A stretch of DNA of 64,000 nucleotides from Sphingobium indicum BiD32 (lineage in GTDB: Bacteria; Pseudomonadota; Alphaproteobacteria; Sphingomonadales; Sphingomonadaceae): the NCBI RefSeq assembly GCF_000382885.1, contig NZ_CAVK010000072.1, positions 62,001 through 126,000 of the forward strand, written 5' to 3'. The position numbers and the translations under genes are program-made. This document shows, in pieces, positions 33,896 to 43,181 of the stretch. The notes beneath the pieces are model-generated. The model did not search any database and had not been told where the DNA came from. It was given only the letters and a program-made list of their open reading frames with translations. Positions within the stretch are counted from its first letter, which is position 1, and every line of letters begins with the position of its first letter.

Positions 33896-35392
33896 CTAGA
33901 GCTTTCGGCATTCGACGAGCAGACTGATGGCCGTGTCCAAGCGATCAGGCGTAGGTTCCGGCGGATTGCCCTGCCGCGTCGTGCCGGGAGTCAGGGTCCA
34001 GCCGCCTTCATCCATCACGATGCGCAGCCGCAGGATGGACTTTCCCCGGTTTCGCGCATCCGCGAGACCGCGTCCGACCGACCAATAGGCGTGCTGGGCC
34101 ATGATCCAGATCTCGAACATCCTGGCAAGAAAGCCCGCTGGCGAAAGCTCTCGCCAACTCTCCGCCTCCTTCCTGGCCCTGCTGAGCGGCATGCGATCGG
34201 CATTCTCGAACGGATGCGGCTGGCTGGGCGCCTCGCGAAGACAAAGCGCCAGGGCAGCGACGATGGCGGCGGGAAGTTGGTCCTGGTCGCGCAGCGCGGC
34301 TTGCAGCGAGCGAAGGCGCTCGACCGGGTTGGCGGTGTCGGCTGATCCGAGGATCCAGCCGTCGACGGTCTCGGGCAGCTGGCTTTCGTTCAAGGCGGCG
34401 AGAAACGCCTCCGCCAACTGTGCCGTTGACAGCGGTCCCGGCAGGAGCCGGCCTATCGTCCAGTAGAACAGGCCCTCGAGTGCGAGCCGGAAAAGCTGGC
34501 GGATCTGCACCGCGCGCCATTCGCCCGCTGCAGCCGGCCTGTCGTCTGGCCTGTCCCATGCTTCGCTTCGGTCCGCCATCCGAACCCTGATATCTTCGTA
34601 TGTAGCCTCTTCGTCGGCGAGGTCTGCAAAGGCCGCCTGGATCAACGCAACGCCCTTCTGGCGTGCGAGTGCAGCGCGCTCGCCGCCCAGGCGGCCGAAC
34701 ATGGCCTTGGCTTCGGCGGCCTGTGGTTTCTCCAGGTCCCAGAGTTTCCCCCAGCGTTCAGCGTCCGCGCGCTTGACCGTAACGCTGCCGAAGCGGTTGA
34801 ATGCATCGTGGTCCAACTCGTTCTCGAAGCGCTTTTGGAAGGTATCGAGTACGCCATCGAGTGACGGATCAGGTTGAAAGATGCCGGCGGCTCCCTCGAC
34901 GGGGATCAACCAGCCCATGGTGCGCAGGCTTGGCCCATAGTTCAGCGGTGATATCAAGCCGGTCGAATAGCGCCGCATATTGCGCCGCGTTTCCCATTCC
35001 GCTCCGCTAAAACGGTATTGGGGGGCATCGAGCAGGGCGCGCATCGCCTGGGCACCCGGGAGGCCGGCCCGCTGATCGATGAGGAACTGAGACCACGCAT
35101 AGATCGCCTCGATCCGATCGACGAAATCCCGCATCTCTTCAGGCGACGCCGCCTTCCGCTTGCCGTCCTCAAGGACATGCCGCACCCGCCGCCAGGCCCA
35201 GGCCATGAGCGTGTAGGGCCGAATATGGTTGGCGACATTGTTGAGGTCGGGCAGCACCCGGTCCATCAGGCCGAAATTGATCTGCCTCAGGCCGAGGGGG
35301 TCCACTCCGCCAAAGCCGACCTTGCTCCTGTCGATCTGCCGGGGTTCGGCGGCATCGCGGGCAAGCGCGAGGAGTTCGTTCAAGTCCGCCAT
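33896..35392 (-). CDS. Unknown 498-aa partner of the PLD-fold protein
   Basis: Family not recognised. Mostly helical, no transmembrane segment. The N-terminal part (VDPLGLRQINFGLMDRVLPD, then LNNVANHIRPYTLMAWAW) recalls by layout the DUF6361-like proteins that accompany PLD-fold proteins in defence loci, but the match is only impressionistic. The second half has FRLALEGLFYWTIGRLLPG and ends in a strand-rich segment. ATG 35392 starts two bases after the upstream PLD gene stop; a TTG three codons earlier overlaps it. The tight coupling implies that the two proteins act together. Confidence 0.72.
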   Translation of the reverse strand: MADLNELLALARDAAEPRQIDRSKVGFGGVDPLGLRQINFGLMDRVLPDLNNVANHIRPYTLMAWAWRRVRHVLEDGKRKAASPEEMRDFVDRIEAIYAWSQFLIDQRAGLPGAQAMRALLDAPQYRFSGAEWETRRNMRRYSTGLISPLNYGPSLRTMGWLIPVEGAAGIFQPDPSLDGVLDTFQKRFENELDHDAFNRFGSVTVKRADAERWGKLWDLEKPQAAEAKAMFGRLGGERAALARQKGVALIQAAFADLADEEATYEDIRVRMADRSEAWDRPDDRPAAAGEWRAVQIRQLFRLALEGLFYWTIGRLLPGPLSTAQLAEAFLAALNESQLPETVDGWILGSADTANPVERLRSLQAALRDQDQLPAAIVAALALCLREAPSQPHPFENADRMPLSRARKEAESWRELSPAGFLARMFEIWIMAQHAYWSVGRGLADARNRGKSILRLRIVMDEGGWTLTPGTTRQGNPPEPTPDRLDTAISLLVECRKL

Positions 35393-35394
35393 AG

Positions 35395-37746
35395 TCAGCA
35401 ATCCCGATTGAGAAGGATCCGGCCGCAGCAGGTGGTGAGCCCCCGCAAGCGCAGGTCTTCTCCCGACGCGAGAGGCAGCCGCATGTTGCAGCGCGGGCAG
35501 GACGGCCGAAAGCTGTCGAGCAGGATCAGCTTGCCGAATGAAGGTGGATCGCCGAGCGCCCGTTCGAGCTGCGGCCAGAATTGCGATGCGGCGAGGCTGT
35601 CGAACCCCTTACGAGGGCCACGGCCTTCGCCCGCCGCGATATAGGTGCTAATCTGCTCGCCCATCGTGCGCGCCGCCAGCATCCTGGCAAGGAAATCATC
35701 AAGATCGATTTCGGGGCCCAGCAAGGCCATGAAGGCCGGAATGACAGCCGGCGCAGCGGACAGCGATGCAGGATCGATCCCGCGCCGCAGAAAGTAGCGG
35801 CGCGCCCTGATCGCATTTTCGTCGCGTCGATCGGCGGCATGATGCAGGAGAATGGACGCGACAGCGAGGTCGCTCTCGGGTCCGTCGAGCGTGCCGACCT
35901 GCGGCAGCACCTTGTCGAGCCAGAGCTGTACCTTCGCTGGCGCCGGCCGGATCCGGTCGGCGAGAAAATGCGATAGCGAGAGCGCCATGAGCGCGTTGCG
36001 GCCCTTGGCTTCGGGCGAGAGCATGGCGGCCAGAAGCTCGTCGAAGAGCTGCAGCGACCGCTGGTTTGCTGCCTCCTCGGAGCGCGCGCGCTTTTCGCGG
36101 TCCTTTTCGTCCTCATCATCGTCATCGTCGGTTTCACCCCCACCGCCCCATGGCCCGCGCGACTGCGTGAAGGCGGCGCGGATCAGGGCCATTGCGTGCC
36201 GCCAGACAGATGAGGCTTCGCCGCGCGCGGCGAAGCCTCCGGCATGGTCGCTCATGCTCGCCGCCTTGAGATCCGCAAGCGTTACCAGACCTCCGGCCGC
36301 TTCGGAGCGATCAGCCTCGCTGCCACCACCGATCGTCAGGGAGGCTGGCATCCGGCTCGGGTCTTCGCGAAACCACGCCAGGATGGCCGCGACATCGGTC
36401 GGCGTCTCCGTACCGGCGAGCATCGCCATCAGACGCGGCGCAATCGAACCCGTGCGACGAATGAGTTCGAGCGCGGCCGCTATGGAGACAAACCCCTCCC
36501 AGCGCTTGCCATCCTGCTCAAGCCCGAGGATCAGGCGGCCGTTCTCCCAACTTTCGAACTCGATGCCTGGTGCCGGGAGCAGGAAGGTTCCGTCAGCGGC
36601 GATCTGCACTCGGCCCAGCGCGTGGGACGCACGCGGTGTTCGCAGGAAGGCTTCCGCCTGGCCGGCAAGGCGCGGTGCTAGCGCCCGGCCCCTTATCGTC
36701 TCGCCTTCGAGCGAGGCGCTCAGGATGCCGACGGGCGGCAAAGAGGTGCCCGCCTCGTTGATTTCGTCGATCGCCAGACGAGCGGGGGGTGTGCCGTTGG
36801 TCGTGACCCAGTAGGATTTACTGCCGCGCTGAATGCGTAGAACGCCGGCTTCGACGTTTCGTCCGAACAGTCCGGCATGCGTGACATTGGCGCTGCCGCT
36901 CAGCACGAGCCTCCCCTTGCGGCAAACGAGCTCGATCGACTTGGCGTGGAGGAGCCGGTCATCATGTCCGAATGCGTCCGCCGCGTTGACCGCTTTCCAC
37001 CTCGCCCCACCTTCGAACGGCCAGGCATTCGATCCGTTACCGCGAACCGTTCCTGCCGGATGAGCGTGTAGATCGGCCCGGTCGAGCGCCAGCAGCTTGG
37101 CCAAGGCTTCGAGCCCTTCAGCGCGCAGGTCATAATAAGGCGAGACGGCGGTCATTCGCGTCGCGCCGCCAAGTTCTTCGGCATAGAGCGCCAGTTGCTC
37201 TGCGATCGCTCCATCGAGGCTGTGCAGCAGATGGATGTTGCCCGGCCGGTCGTGTCCGTGTGCCGATCGCCGCAGGGACGCGGCGGTGGCCTCGCACGCT
37301 TGTCCCGCGGTCGTGATGGCCTGGCCCGAATGTGCCAGCTGGTCGAAGAAGCCAGCGGCATCGTCGAAGGCATCCGCTGCGAAGCTCGGATGCAGGTGTT
37401 CGACCAGTTCGAGGTTGCCGCCCCAGCCGGCAAAAGTCAGATTTCCGGAACCCACGAGCAGATGGGCATCATCCTCGGCAAACAATGCGCCCACCTTCGC
37501 GTGGAAGACGCCGTGGTTTCCGCAGGCGACTGGCTCGATCTCGTAGTCACGTCCGACCCTGCGCGCACCTTCTTCGCTCAGACCTGCACGAACGCCTTCG
37601 GGATCGGCCAGGATGAGGGCGTTGCGGCCGCCGCCTCGAAGCAGGGCGTCAAGCAACACGGCCTCGAAGAAGGACAGCGAGAGCGCATAGGTCGTAAACA
37701 CCGCCCGCTTCCAGGGTGCGGCCGAGATCAAGTCGAGCGGATTCAC
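35395..37746 (-). CDS. Phospholipase-D-fold protein with zinc ribbon (candidate defence nuclease)
   Basis: 783 aa. Two HKD-like motifs: HAKVGALFAEDDAHLLVGSGN near residue 80 (read as HAKVGALF...HLLVGSGNLT) and LLHAKSIELVCRKGRLVLSG near residue 265 followed by SANVTHAGL. A paired HKD fold is found in PLD-superfamily nucleases such as DISARM DrmC and type II Nuc relatives. A charged linker (ETDDDDDEDEKDREKRAR) lies near residue 540. The C-terminus ends in a zinc-ribbon-like CPRCNMRL...TTCCGRILL. Start GTG 37746 has AGGGGG upstream. First gene of a two-gene unit. Substrate unknown. Confidence 0.78.
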   Translation of the reverse strand: MNPLDLISAAPWKRAVFTTYALSLSFFEAVLLDALLRGGGRNALILADPEGVRAGLSEEGARRVGRDYEIEPVACGNHGVFHAKVGALFAEDDAHLLVGSGNLTFAGWGGNLELVEHLHPSFAADAFDDAAGFFDQLAHSGQAITTAGQACEATAASLRRSAHGHDRPGNIHLLHSLDGAIAEQLALYAEELGGATRMTAVSPYYDLRAEGLEALAKLLALDRADLHAHPAGTVRGNGSNAWPFEGGARWKAVNAADAFGHDDRLLHAKSIELVCRKGRLVLSGSANVTHAGLFGRNVEAGVLRIQRGSKSYWVTTNGTPPARLAIDEINEAGTSLPPVGILSASLEGETIRGRALAPRLAGQAEAFLRTPRASHALGRVQIAADGTFLLPAPGIEFESWENGRLILGLEQDGKRWEGFVSIAAALELIRRTGSIAPRLMAMLAGTETPTDVAAILAWFREDPSRMPASLTIGGGSEADRSEAAGGLVTLADLKAASMSDHAGGFAARGEASSVWRHAMALIRAAFTQSRGPWGGGGETDDDDDEDEKDREKRARSEEAANQRSLQLFDELLAAMLSPEAKGRNALMALSLSHFLADRIRPAPAKVQLWLDKVLPQVGTLDGPESDLAVASILLHHAADRRDENAIRARRYFLRRGIDPASLSAAPAVIPAFMALLGPEIDLDDFLARMLAARTMGEQISTYIAAGEGRGPRKGFDSLAASQFWPQLERALGDPPSFGKLILLDSFRPSCPRCNMRLPLASGEDLRLRGLTTCCGRILLNRDC

Positions 37747-37937
37747 ATGGCCCCCTATCCCGCACGAGCTTAGCCAACCGCCAGTTCACCGAAAGTAAAA
37801 AAGACTGAAAATTCCGGATGATTCATCTCTTTCACGGATCCCATTGACTGCAATTCGAACTGACACGTTCGCCCCCATGGACTTGCGAACCTCCGGCTGC
37901 CTCAAGGGCGCGGTGTTCGGCACGAGACCCGAACTCA

Positions 37938-38001
37938 GGAAAGGGAAGGGGGAGCAGGGCTGGTGTCCGGGCTGGTCCGGACGCCAGATGGAGTTCTTCC
38001 A
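37938..38001 (+). promoter_or_regulatory. Shared leader element, copy 2
   Basis: Box GGAAAGGGAAGGGGGA at 37938-37953, then an 11-bp hairpin, arm CTGGTGTCCGG (37960-37970) with CCGGACGCCAG (37977-37987) including one G-T pair. The start codon is 49 bases after the box, as in copy 1; the start is served by GGAG. Confidence 0.6.
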
Positions 38002-40122
38002 ATGACCACTTCCGTCAAGCTTGCGAAACTCACGCTTTCGCCGATCAATGTCCGCAAGCGGCCCGATGACCTGCTTGAGATTCCGCAGATGGCCGCTGAC
38101 CTTGAAGCGCGCGGCGTTCTCCAGAACCTTCTCGTCACGCCCGTCAAGAAACCGCGTGGAACCTTCGAGGTGTTCGACGGCGGCCGCCGCCTGCGCGGGC
38201 TCATGCTGCTCGCCGAACGCGGCGTGATCGACCCCGAGAGCTACGACGTTCCCGTGAAAGTCCTGGTCGGCGATGAGGCGACCCTCTCCGAGACCTCGAC
38301 TGCGGCGAACTTTCATCAGCTCAAGATGACGCCGGCCGAAGAATGCCGCGCCTTCCAGTATTTCATCGGGCTCAATGGCGACATCGACGGTGTCGCCAAG
38401 CGCTTCGGCCTCACGCGCCGCTTCGTCGAGGGCCGCCTGCGACTCGCGACTCTGGCCGAGCCGATCTTCGAGGCGCTGAGTGAAGGGACGATCACGCTCG
38501 ACGTCGCCAAGGCCTACGCTTCGACCGAAAATCACGAGAAACAGCTTCTCGTCTGGAACAACTACGGCGCGAGCTATTCGAATGCCGATACGATCCGCCG
38601 CGTCATCGCCAACGAGACGATGAAGTCGAACGATCCTGTCGCCATCCTGGTCGGCGAGGACCGCTATGCCGAAGCCGGCGGCAAGGTCGACCGCGACCTC
38701 TTCAGCGACAGCGGCGACAAGTGGGTCAATCCTGAGATCGCGCAGCGTCTCGCCGCCGATATCATGGAGGCGGAGGCCAAGCGGGTGGGCGAAGAGCTCG
38801 GTCTTGCGTGGATCCGCCCGATCGCATCCAACTACACCCACAGCGCCGCCGCGGGTCTCTACCGTGTCATCCTGCCGGCGCCCGACCTCACCGAGGAGCA
38901 GCAGGCCCGCCTCGAGACGATCACGCAGCGCCAGGAAGGCATCGCCGAGGAAATGGACGACGAGTCCATCAGCGAAGAAACCTACAAGGCGCTCGACCAG
39001 GAATATGACGCACTCTCCGAAGAAGAAAACGCGATCCACAACGTTGCGCCGGTGCTGCCCGACGAGCTGAAGCCCCAGGTCGGGGCCTTCCTCAAGCTCA
39101 CGCCGAAGGGCGAGATGGTGCTCGACACCGAATATTACAGCGAAGAGCCGGTTCGCGTTGGCGGCACGGACGATGAAGCTGGTGACGGCGAGGACGATGC
39201 CGCAGCAGGCCGCCCGGGTGGAACCGGCCGGGACTATACCCCGCCGCCGCCGCTTCCCGAGGCGGTTGCTCCGGGTGGCAAGCCGCTCAGCGCTCGCCTC
39301 TACGACGAGCTTGCCATGCAGCGGCGCGATGTCCTGGCGGCGACGCTGCTCAGCCATCCTGCGCTTGCGCTCGATTATGCGCTGTTCGTCATGATTGACG
39401 ACCGCATGAGCAGCTTCAGTGCCTATGGCTCGACCATCCGGGCGCGCTCTCCGCAGGATCCGGTGACGGGCGAACAGCCGGTGACGCGGGCCCGGGGATA
39501 TCTCGCCGAGGCCCATGACGGCCTCGATGCGAGCTGGACCGAGCACAAGTCGGAGGTCGACCGGTTCGAAGCGTTCCGGGCGCTCGATGACGACGGCAAG
39601 GCGGCCTGGCTCGCCTATATCGTCGCGATGTCGCTCGAGGCGAAGCCCAGCTACCGCGCCGAGCAGTGCCCGTTGCACAACCGGCTCGCGACGATCATGG
39701 AGGTCGATGTCGCGGGCTGGTGGCGTCCGACTTCGGAGAATTTCTTCGACCGGATCAGCAAGGGCTCGATCCTGACGCTGCTCGCCGATGTCGGCGGGGC
39801 GGCGCTCACGGCGCGTCACGCGACGATGAAGAAGTCGGAGATCTCGGAATCCTGCGCCAAGCTGTTTGCCGGGGAAGCCATCGTCGAGCCCGAGGTTCGC
39901 GATGCAGCGCTTACCTGGGTGCCCGACGCGATGAAGTTCCTCGACCGGACCGACCCTGGCGATGCAGTGGCCGATGAAAGCGACTCCCAGGAACAACAGC
40001 CGGGTAACGCGGAAACTCTCGCGGACGGCGGCACCGGTGCCGGTGAGATGGCAGAGGGCATCGCCGCGAACGAGGCCGAGCCCGAACCGCAGGCCGGAGA
40101 TCAGGACGCTTTGGCCGCCTGA
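38002..40122 (+). CDS. Large ParB/RepB/Spo0J-like nuclease-domain protein
   Basis: 706 aa. Residues 1-110 are a ParB N-terminal domain (KLTLSPINVRKRPDDLLEIP, then FEVFDGGRRLRGLMLLAERG), followed by TAANFHQLKMTPAEECRAF and an HTH region (DGVAKRFGLTRRFVEGRLRL). The rest is long and acidic, with a glycine-aspartate linker near residue 390-415 and a helical C-terminus (LLADVGGAALTARHATMKKS). Not a partner of ParA here: the true parB is at 17.6 kb. Such orphan ParB-like proteins sit near ArdC and transfer genes on many plasmids; some have DNase activity. Role unknown. Carries the shared leader. Confidence 0.83.
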   Translation: MTTSVKLAKLTLSPINVRKRPDDLLEIPQMAADLEARGVLQNLLVTPVKKPRGTFEVFDGGRRLRGLMLLAERGVIDPESYDVPVKVLVGDEATLSETSTAANFHQLKMTPAEECRAFQYFIGLNGDIDGVAKRFGLTRRFVEGRLRLATLAEPIFEALSEGTITLDVAKAYASTENHEKQLLVWNNYGASYSNADTIRRVIANETMKSNDPVAILVGEDRYAEAGGKVDRDLFSDSGDKWVNPEIAQRLAADIMEAEAKRVGEELGLAWIRPIASNYTHSAAAGLYRVILPAPDLTEEQQARLETITQRQEGIAEEMDDESISEETYKALDQEYDALSEEENAIHNVAPVLPDELKPQVGAFLKLTPKGEMVLDTEYYSEEPVRVGGTDDEAGDGEDDAAAGRPGGTGRDYTPPPPLPEAVAPGGKPLSARLYDELAMQRRDVLAATLLSHPALALDYALFVMIDDRMSSFSAYGSTIRARSPQDPVTGEQPVTRARGYLAEAHDGLDASWTEHKSEVDRFEAFRALDDDGKAAWLAYIVAMSLEAKPSYRAEQCPLHNRLATIMEVDVAGWWRPTSENFFDRISKGSILTLLADVGGAALTARHATMKKSEISESCAKLFAGEAIVEPEVRDAALTWVPDAMKFLDRTDPGDAVADESDSQEQQPGNAETLADGGTGAGEMAEGIAANEAEPEPQAGDQDALAA

Positions 40123-40145
40123 CGCTCAAGCCTCCTGGATGACTG

Positions 40146-40190
40146 GCCGCCGGCGCGCATCACGCATGCCGGCGGCTCCTTTTCCCTTTG
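40146..40190 (+). terminator. Strong hairpin terminator after the ParB-like gene
   Basis: Perfect 9-bp stem, GCCGCCGGC at 40146-40154 and GCCGGCGGC at 40168-40176, followed by TCCTTTTCCCTTTG. Lies 24 bases after the stop of the ParB-like gene and 20 bases before ardC, so ardC must have its own promoter or depend on read-through. Confidence 0.6.
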
Positions 40191-40209
40191 CGCTCGGGAG
40201 CCCCCCGTC

Positions 40210-41154
40210 ATGCCCGTTTCACGAAAGTCTAGCCGCGATGTCGCTGCGGAAATCACGGACCTCATCATCCGGAAGCTCGAGGAAGGCGTCCCGCCCTGGT
40301 CGCGGCCGTGGCGGTGCAGCGGCGCAGGCGGACGGCCGCTACGCCATTGCGGAACGCCGTACACGGGCATCAATACGCTCTATCTCTGGGCGCTCGGTGA
40401 CGCGCAGGGCTACCGTTCGCGTTTCTGGATGACCTATCGCCAGGCCGAGGCGCTGGGCGGTAACGTCCGGCGCGGCGAAACCGGAGCGATCTCGGTCTAT
40501 TATTCTTCGTTCAAGAAACGCGAGGAGCACCCGGAAACCGGAAAGGAAGTCGAGAAGAACATCCGCTTCCTTCGCCACTATATTGTCTTCAATGCCGACC
40601 AGATCGATGCGCTTCCGGCCTATTTCTACGCGCCGGAGGAGCCGGAAATACCGGTGGCGCCCTCCACGCGGCAGGCCGCAATGGATGCCTTCTTTACCGC
40701 GATCCCGGCCGATGTTCGGCACGGAGGCAACCAAGCCTATTTCACGCCGACCTTCGACCATATCCAGATGCCGAACCGAACCTCGTTTCGCAGCATGGAT
40801 CATTACGCGTCGACCCGCTGCCACGAGACCGTCCACTGGTCGGGGCATCCCGCTCGGCTGGCGCGCACCTTCGGCAAACGGTTCGGCGACAAGGCCTACG
40901 CATTCGAGGAACTTGTGGCCGAAATCGGTGCCGGACTGTGCTGCGCCGATCTTGATCTCCCCAATGTCCTGCATGACAGCCACGCTAGCTATGTCGGGCA
41001 TTGGCTCGAGATCCTGCGCGGCGACAAGACGGCGATCATCCACGCCGCGGCCAAGGCCGAACAGGCGTTCGTCTACCTGAAGAGCTTCGTCAGTGCGGAC
41101 GCGAATGCGGCCAGCTGTGACGAAGCCGAGCCTGCACTGGCACACGCAGCCTGA
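40210..41154 (+). CDS. ardC: ArdC-family antirestriction protein
   Basis: 314 aa. ArdC N-terminal ssDNA-binding domain (residues 10-140: ITDLIIRKLEEGVPPWSRPW, YTGINTLYLWA, ETGAISVYYSSFKK). Zincin-like metallopeptidase domain (about 150-290) with HETVH in TRCHETVHWSGHPARL near residue 207 and the third ligand region FEELVAEIGAGLCCADL. ArdC of plasmid pSa protects incoming ssDNA from host nucleases. It sits between the ParB-like gene and DUF6927, next to the methyltransferase-helicase, together forming a likely establishment region of the plasmid. Confidence 0.92.
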   Translation: MPVSRKSSRDVAAEITDLIIRKLEEGVPPWSRPWRCSGAGGRPLRHCGTPYTGINTLYLWALGDAQGYRSRFWMTYRQAEALGGNVRRGETGAISVYYSSFKKREEHPETGKEVEKNIRFLRHYIVFNADQIDALPAYFYAPEEPEIPVAPSTRQAAMDAFFTAIPADVRHGGNQAYFTPTFDHIQMPNRTSFRSMDHYASTRCHETVHWSGHPARLARTFGKRFGDKAYAFEELVAEIGAGLCCADLDLPNVLHDSHASYVGHWLEILRGDKTAIIHAAAKAEQAFVYLKSFVSADANAASCDEAEPALAHAA

Positions 41155-41215
41155 CGCTCTCGTTTCCATCGGACTCTCCGATGGCGCAATTCCACAATCA
41201 GAAAGGACCGCCACC

Positions 41216-41827
41216 ATGGGATGGCTCTTCATGCCCTTTACGTCGATGGGGGGGCACGCCTCCGCCAAATCCTATCTCGACGCGCAGCTCACCTATGAAA
41301 ACACGATCGAGGACGATACCAAGCGCGGCCTCAGGGTTCTTGCCTCGTCCTGCCCGGGTAACCGGACCTACTATGCCGCGGTCCAGGAGATGGCGGACGG
41401 CGTTCCGGGCAGCGTCTTCGCCGTGGTGTGCCTTGTGCGCTGGAACCCGCGCTCACGCGACGGCCACCAGTTCGGCTACAAGGACATGACGGAAAATGCA
41501 GGTCCGTGCGAAGCTGATTGTCCCGCCATGATCCTCGATCTGCTGACCCCGACCGACCACCAGTACGCGCGCGACTGGCGTGCGCGGTGCCGGGCAAACC
41601 TTGCGCGCCGCGCACGCAAACTGTCGGATGGCGATCGCATCCGGCTTCCCGAGCCAATGACCTTCACGGACGGAAACGTCGCTCAGGAATTTATCGTCTG
41701 CCGACGCGGACGGAGCCTGGTGCTTCGCGATCCCGAGAATGGCGGCTTCTACCGGATCAACCGCCTCATGGAGCGAGCCTGGTCGATCGTGCCGGTCACC
41801 AGAGTCCACAAGACGGTCTTCGCCTGA
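41216..41827 (+). CDS. DUF6927-like conserved hypothetical protein
   Basis: 203 aa starting MGWLFMPFTSMGGHASAKSY, a start found in a conserved alphaproteobacterial plasmid family. Further landmarks: SSCPGNRTYYAAVQ and VFAVVCLVRWNPRSRDG. No catalytic motif is evident. The upstream in-frame extension runs back into ardC and is not used; GAAAGGA precedes the ATG. Function unknown; conserved next to antirestriction genes. Confidence 0.78.
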   Translation: MGWLFMPFTSMGGHASAKSYLDAQLTYENTIEDDTKRGLRVLASSCPGNRTYYAAVQEMADGVPGSVFAVVCLVRWNPRSRDGHQFGYKDMTENAGPCEADCPAMILDLLTPTDHQYARDWRARCRANLARRARKLSDGDRIRLPEPMTFTDGNVAQEFIVCRRGRSLVLRDPENGGFYRINRLMERAWSIVPVTRVHKTVFA

Positions 41828-41865
41828 TCGCCAGACCCTTTCGCCGCGATGAAGTGGACCACGTG

Positions 41866-42072
41866 ATGACAATCGCCACCGACAGGGAGCGCCTGTCTCC
41901 CAAACGCCAACTGCTCTGCAGCCGCGAGAACGCGCTGCGGGTCGCCCGCCGGATCTTCGATCATTCTCCGGGCAGGGTGAGCATCCTGCACACGGCCGAT
42001 CCGCTGCAACCTTTCCGTGTTTCGACGGACCCGGCATCGCCCGGCCTGATCGTCCTCGAAATGGTCGCTTGA
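41866..42072 (+). CDS. Small conserved-looking protein, 68 aa
   Basis: Encodes MTIATDRERLSPKRQLLCSR and RIFDHSPGRVSILHTADPLQ. No family recognised. It starts 38 bases after the DUF6927 gene on the same strand. The reading frame shows good codon periodicity with its neighbours, but no strong ribosome site; GTG 41863 directly before the ATG is an alternative. Confidence 0.5.
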   Translation: MTIATDRERLSPKRQLLCSRENALRVARRIFDHSPGRVSILHTADPLQPFRVSTDPASPGLIVLEMVA

Positions 42073-42173
42073 TGCCGCATTCCGGCCATCCGGGATCGGT
42101 GTGAACCTGATCTCCGGCAAGCAATAGAGACGGGTGGGCGAGCCTTGATCCCTCGAACTGGAAGGAAGCAACC

Positions 42174-42620
42174 ATGGCCACCGGCTATTACATCACTGCG
42201 CGCGTTTCGAAATTTCCGCTCGACTATGCGGTAAGCAGTGAAGAAGCACAGGCATTGCTGAAGCACCACCAAGCTGTCCATCCCGATGCTACCATCGAGC
42301 CGATGGATAGCTATTTCGAACGGTCGCGGGCCGAGACGCTGACGCTATTCCCCCTCAGCCGGATCACGCGGCGCTTTTATGAGGCGATGCTGGGCGTTCT
42401 CCCACCGCAATATATGAGCGGAGTTGCGGGCTTCTTTCTCTCCGAAGCGGTGACCGAGAGGATCCACGCCCAGTTCATAGAGTATAATGGCCGCACCTAC
42501 GGAGGTTATGCGGACCTTGCGCGCGAAACGCGCAGGATCTGGACCATCGCTGACATCGTCGCGCTCGAAAGTCAGGCCGGCGATTACACGCCGACCCTCG
42601 ACTGGTTTCCCGCCGACTGA
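42174..42620 (+). CDS. DUF1419-like hypothetical protein
   Basis: 148 aa. The segment FYEAMLGVLPPQYMSGVAGF then FLSEAVTERIHAQFIEYNGR resembles the core of DUF1419 proteins (a short protein family on alphaproteobacterial plasmids). Begins MATGYYITARVSKFPLDYAV. Function unknown. GGAAGGAAG upstream supports ATG 42174. Confidence 0.68.
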   Translation: MATGYYITARVSKFPLDYAVSSEEAQALLKHHQAVHPDATIEPMDSYFERSRAETLTLFPLSRITRRFYEAMLGVLPPQYMSGVAGFFLSEAVTERIHAQFIEYNGRTYGGYADLARETRRIWTIADIVALESQAGDYTPTLDWFPAD

Positions 42621-42674
42621 TCCTTGCTTGCCCACCCGATGGCAATGAGCGGCGTCCTTTGTCATAGGTATGGC

Positions 42675-43181
42675 ATGTACCGCGCCCCGTTCCTCATTCT
42701 GCTTCTCTGCGCATGCGACGTCCAGGGCGCTGCCGCCAGCGATCCGACTTTCACGGCGACTGCACGGGCGCTCGATGGCGACACGATCGCAGCCGATTTC
42801 CGGCTGCTTGGCGCCGATGCCTTCGAGCGCCGTCAGCTCTGCGAACGTGCGGGCTCCTGCTGGGAATGCGGCAAGGCCGCTCAGGATCTTGCCGCGCGAA
42901 CCCTGCGCGCCGGCGACGCGCAAATCCATCTGTCGCCAAAGGCGAGCTATGGTCGGCCGGTGGCGAGCGTGACGGTCAATGGCCGCGATCTTGGCGAGAT
43001 TATGATCGCGGCGGGCCTGGCCATTCCGCAGCCTCAATTCCTGAAAGCCGAACCGCAGCGCGCGGACCGCTATGCACGGGCGTTATCTGGTGCGCAAAGC
43101 AGGCGGGCAGGCGCTTTCGCGGGAAACTGGATCGACCCAGGCAGATGGCGGCGCGGTGAACGGCTGGCATGCGAACGTTGA
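42675..43181 (+). CDS. Exported thermonuclease-family (SNase-like) protein
   Basis: 168 aa. N-terminal signal MYRAPFLILLLCACDVQG, with Cys after LLCA suggesting a lipoprotein or signal peptidase site. SNase-like fold: ALDGDTIAADFRLLGADAFE with the catalytic Asp and Arg, ERRQ..CERAG, then SYGRPVASVTVNGRDLGEIM. Two extra cysteine pairs (CERAGSCWECG) may form a disulfide or bind metal. Exported nucleases of this family are frequent on conjugative plasmids. Start ATG 42675 is chosen because the signal peptide begins there. Confidence 0.82.
   Translation: MYRAPFLILLLCACDVQGAAASDPTFTATARALDGDTIAADFRLLGADAFERRQLCERAGSCWECGKAAQDLAARTLRAGDAQIHLSPKASYGRPVASVTVNGRDLGEIMIAAGLAIPQPQFLKAEPQRADRYARALSGAQSRRAGAFAGNWIDPGRWRRGERLACER

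Noticed and set aside
33549-33899. 116-aa plus-strand frame in the gap after the helicase gene
   Set aside because: Ser/Arg-rich, no ribosome site, no periodic coding character; overlaps the convergent gene end.
37786-39996. 736-aa open frame on the minus strand opposite the ParB-like gene
   Set aside because: It mirrors a high-GC gene with clear ParB domain similarity; its own translation has no family resemblance and runs through the leader and ribosome site of the real gene.
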